In this document: positions 4,896 to 5,552 of the stretch, piece after piece
Position numbering within the stretch: the stretch's first letter is position 1
Layout: every line of letters starts with the position of its first letter
Assembly (NCBI GenBank): GCA_947440875.1
Contig: CANETG010000191.1
Location: 1 to 5,552, forward strand
Length of the DNA stretch: 5,552 nt
Origin: Bacteriovoracaceae bacterium
GTDB taxonomy: Bacteria; Bdellovibrionota; Bacteriovoracia; Bacteriovoracales; Bacteriovoracaceae
Reading direction: 5' to 3'
The notes under the pieces: generated by a model
Told to the model about the DNA's origin: nothing
The model's database searches: none
The model's input: only the letters and a program-made list of their open reading frames with translations
Translations under genes and position numbers: made by a program

Positions 4896-5552
4896 TGGGA
4901 ATTCAGAGCTTCGGAGAAAGTTACCAACCGGAAAAACTCTATCTCGCGCGGGAAACTGCGCGAGCAATAACTTATGAACTCGCCTCTCTGATTCGGCCTA
5001 GAATGACTGAAGCCGATGCTCACCGGATGTATAAAGAGCTCTCTCTCAAACACGGAATAGAAAAGCAGTGGCATCCGCCCAAGCTCCGCTTCGGTGCGAA
5101 TACCCTCAAAAATTTTAAAGATGAGTCAGAACCCCACACTCTCCAGGAAGAAGATATTTTCTTCGTGGATATTGGACCTGTCGTTGATGGTCATGAAGCT
5201 GATTACGGTGAAACATTTTCGATTGGGTCGCAATTTGATCATAAACACATTTGTGACTCTTCCAAAAAAGTCTTCTATGAGGTCGGCGCCTACTGGTTAA
5301 AAGAGCGCTGTAATGGCGAACAACTTTACGAGTTCGCAAAAACTCGCGCGACCAAATATGGCTATCATCTCAATATGGGAAGCGACGGCCACCGGATCGG
5401 TGACTTTCCTCATCACATTCATTTTAAAGGTGGGCTCGTAGAAGTGTCGGAAGAGATCGTTCCTGATGCCTGGATTCTGGAGATCCATCTCTGGGATCCG
5501 AAGAGAAAGTTCGGGGCCTTCTATGAAGATGTCCTCACAGATAGACCCCTGG
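4895..5552 (+). CDS. M24 family metallopeptidase (aminopeptidase-like), 3' end missing
   Basis: A cytoplasmic peptidase-like protein with the pita-bread fold of methionine aminopeptidase and Xaa-Pro aminopeptidase. The ATG at 4895 overlaps the yqeY stop by one base (TGATG), with no separate ribosome site, so translation is probably coupled. The 219 visible residues have no stop, and the gene runs off the window. Candidate ligands for the two metal ions are Asp92 (FFVDIGP), Asp103 (HEADYGETF), His166 (GHRIGDFPH), Glu196 (ILEIH) and Glu211 (FYEDVLTD). The Asp-Asp gap of 11 and Asp-His gap of 63 equal those of E. coli methionine aminopeptidase; the last two Glu are only 15 apart, much closer than there. 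No long N-terminal creatinase-type domain is present. EDVLTD resembles the family's closing EDTVLVT motif, so little is likely to be missing. Because the ligand set appears intact I expect an active enzyme; whether it removes Met, acts on Xaa-Pro or does something else cannot be told. Confidence 0.85.
   Translation, partial: MGIQSFGESYQPEKLYLARETARAITYELASLIRPRMTEADAHRMYKELSLKHGIEKQWHPPKLRFGANTLKNFKDESEPHTLQEEDIFFVDIGPVVDGHEADYGETFSIGSQFDHKHICDSSKKVFYEVGAYWLKERCNGEQLYEFAKTRATKYGYHLNMGSDGHRIGDFPHHIHFKGGLVEVSEEIVPDAWILEIHLWDPKRKFGAFYEDVLTDRPL

Noticed and set aside
5094..5300. A 68-codon + strand ORF in another frame inside the M24 gene
   Set aside because: The overlapping frame starting at 4895 carries the peptidase motifs; this one is a shadow.
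1..5552. CRISPR array, insertion sequence, tRNA or rRNA gene, phage or defence module
   Set aside because: No regularly spaced repeats, transposase motifs, terminal inverted repeats, tRNA-like cloverleaf or defence-protein motifs were seen on either strand.

Overview
The window looks like an ordinary chromosomal segment from a Gram-negative bacterium with moderate, slightly AT-leaning base composition. It is dense in + strand housekeeping genes. The mix is ScoB, ProB, ProA, YajQ, a YqeY-type protein and an M24 peptidase, interrupted by small exported proteins. A predatory-type or deltaproteobacterial relative (Bdellovibrionota, for example Bacteriovoracia) seems plausible to me. That is an inference from gene style only; there is no rRNA or other marker here to prove it.

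Layout. Positions 2-652 hold all but the first few codons of the B subunit of a 3-oxoacid CoA-transferase (scoB). Positions 653-951 are a gap with a GC-rich hairpin, a weak minus-strand ORF for a possible small secreted protein (600-833) and only weak promoter-like boxes. Positions 952-1428 encode an unrecognised exported, cysteine-containing protein. From 1449 to 3963 lie the first two enzymes of proline synthesis from glutamate, proB and proA. They are separated by a 238-base spacer instead of being tightly coupled. From 3961 onward the genes are packed: proA, yajQ (9-base gap), yqeY (5-base gap) and the M24 peptidase gene (1-base overlap, TGATG). The last runs off the window at 5552.

How the genes work together. 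ProB phosphorylates glutamate and ProA reduces the product to glutamate semialdehyde, the precursor of proline. Tight spacing suggests proA, yajQ, yqeY and the M24 gene share a transcript; their functional link is unclear. ScoB belongs to ketone-body or acetoacetate metabolism, and its ScoA partner is probably just upstream of the window.

The most interesting stretch is the proB-proA spacer. A consensus TATAAT box with a reasonable -35 at the proB stop codon is followed by a dense set of nested inverted repeats at 2584-2690. These include an 11-bp perfect stem and two helices that compete for the same bases, with T-rich sequence after the outer stem. I read this as a candidate structured RNA: either a small RNA or a regulatory leader of proA. 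I could not match it to a riboswitch or RNA family I know.
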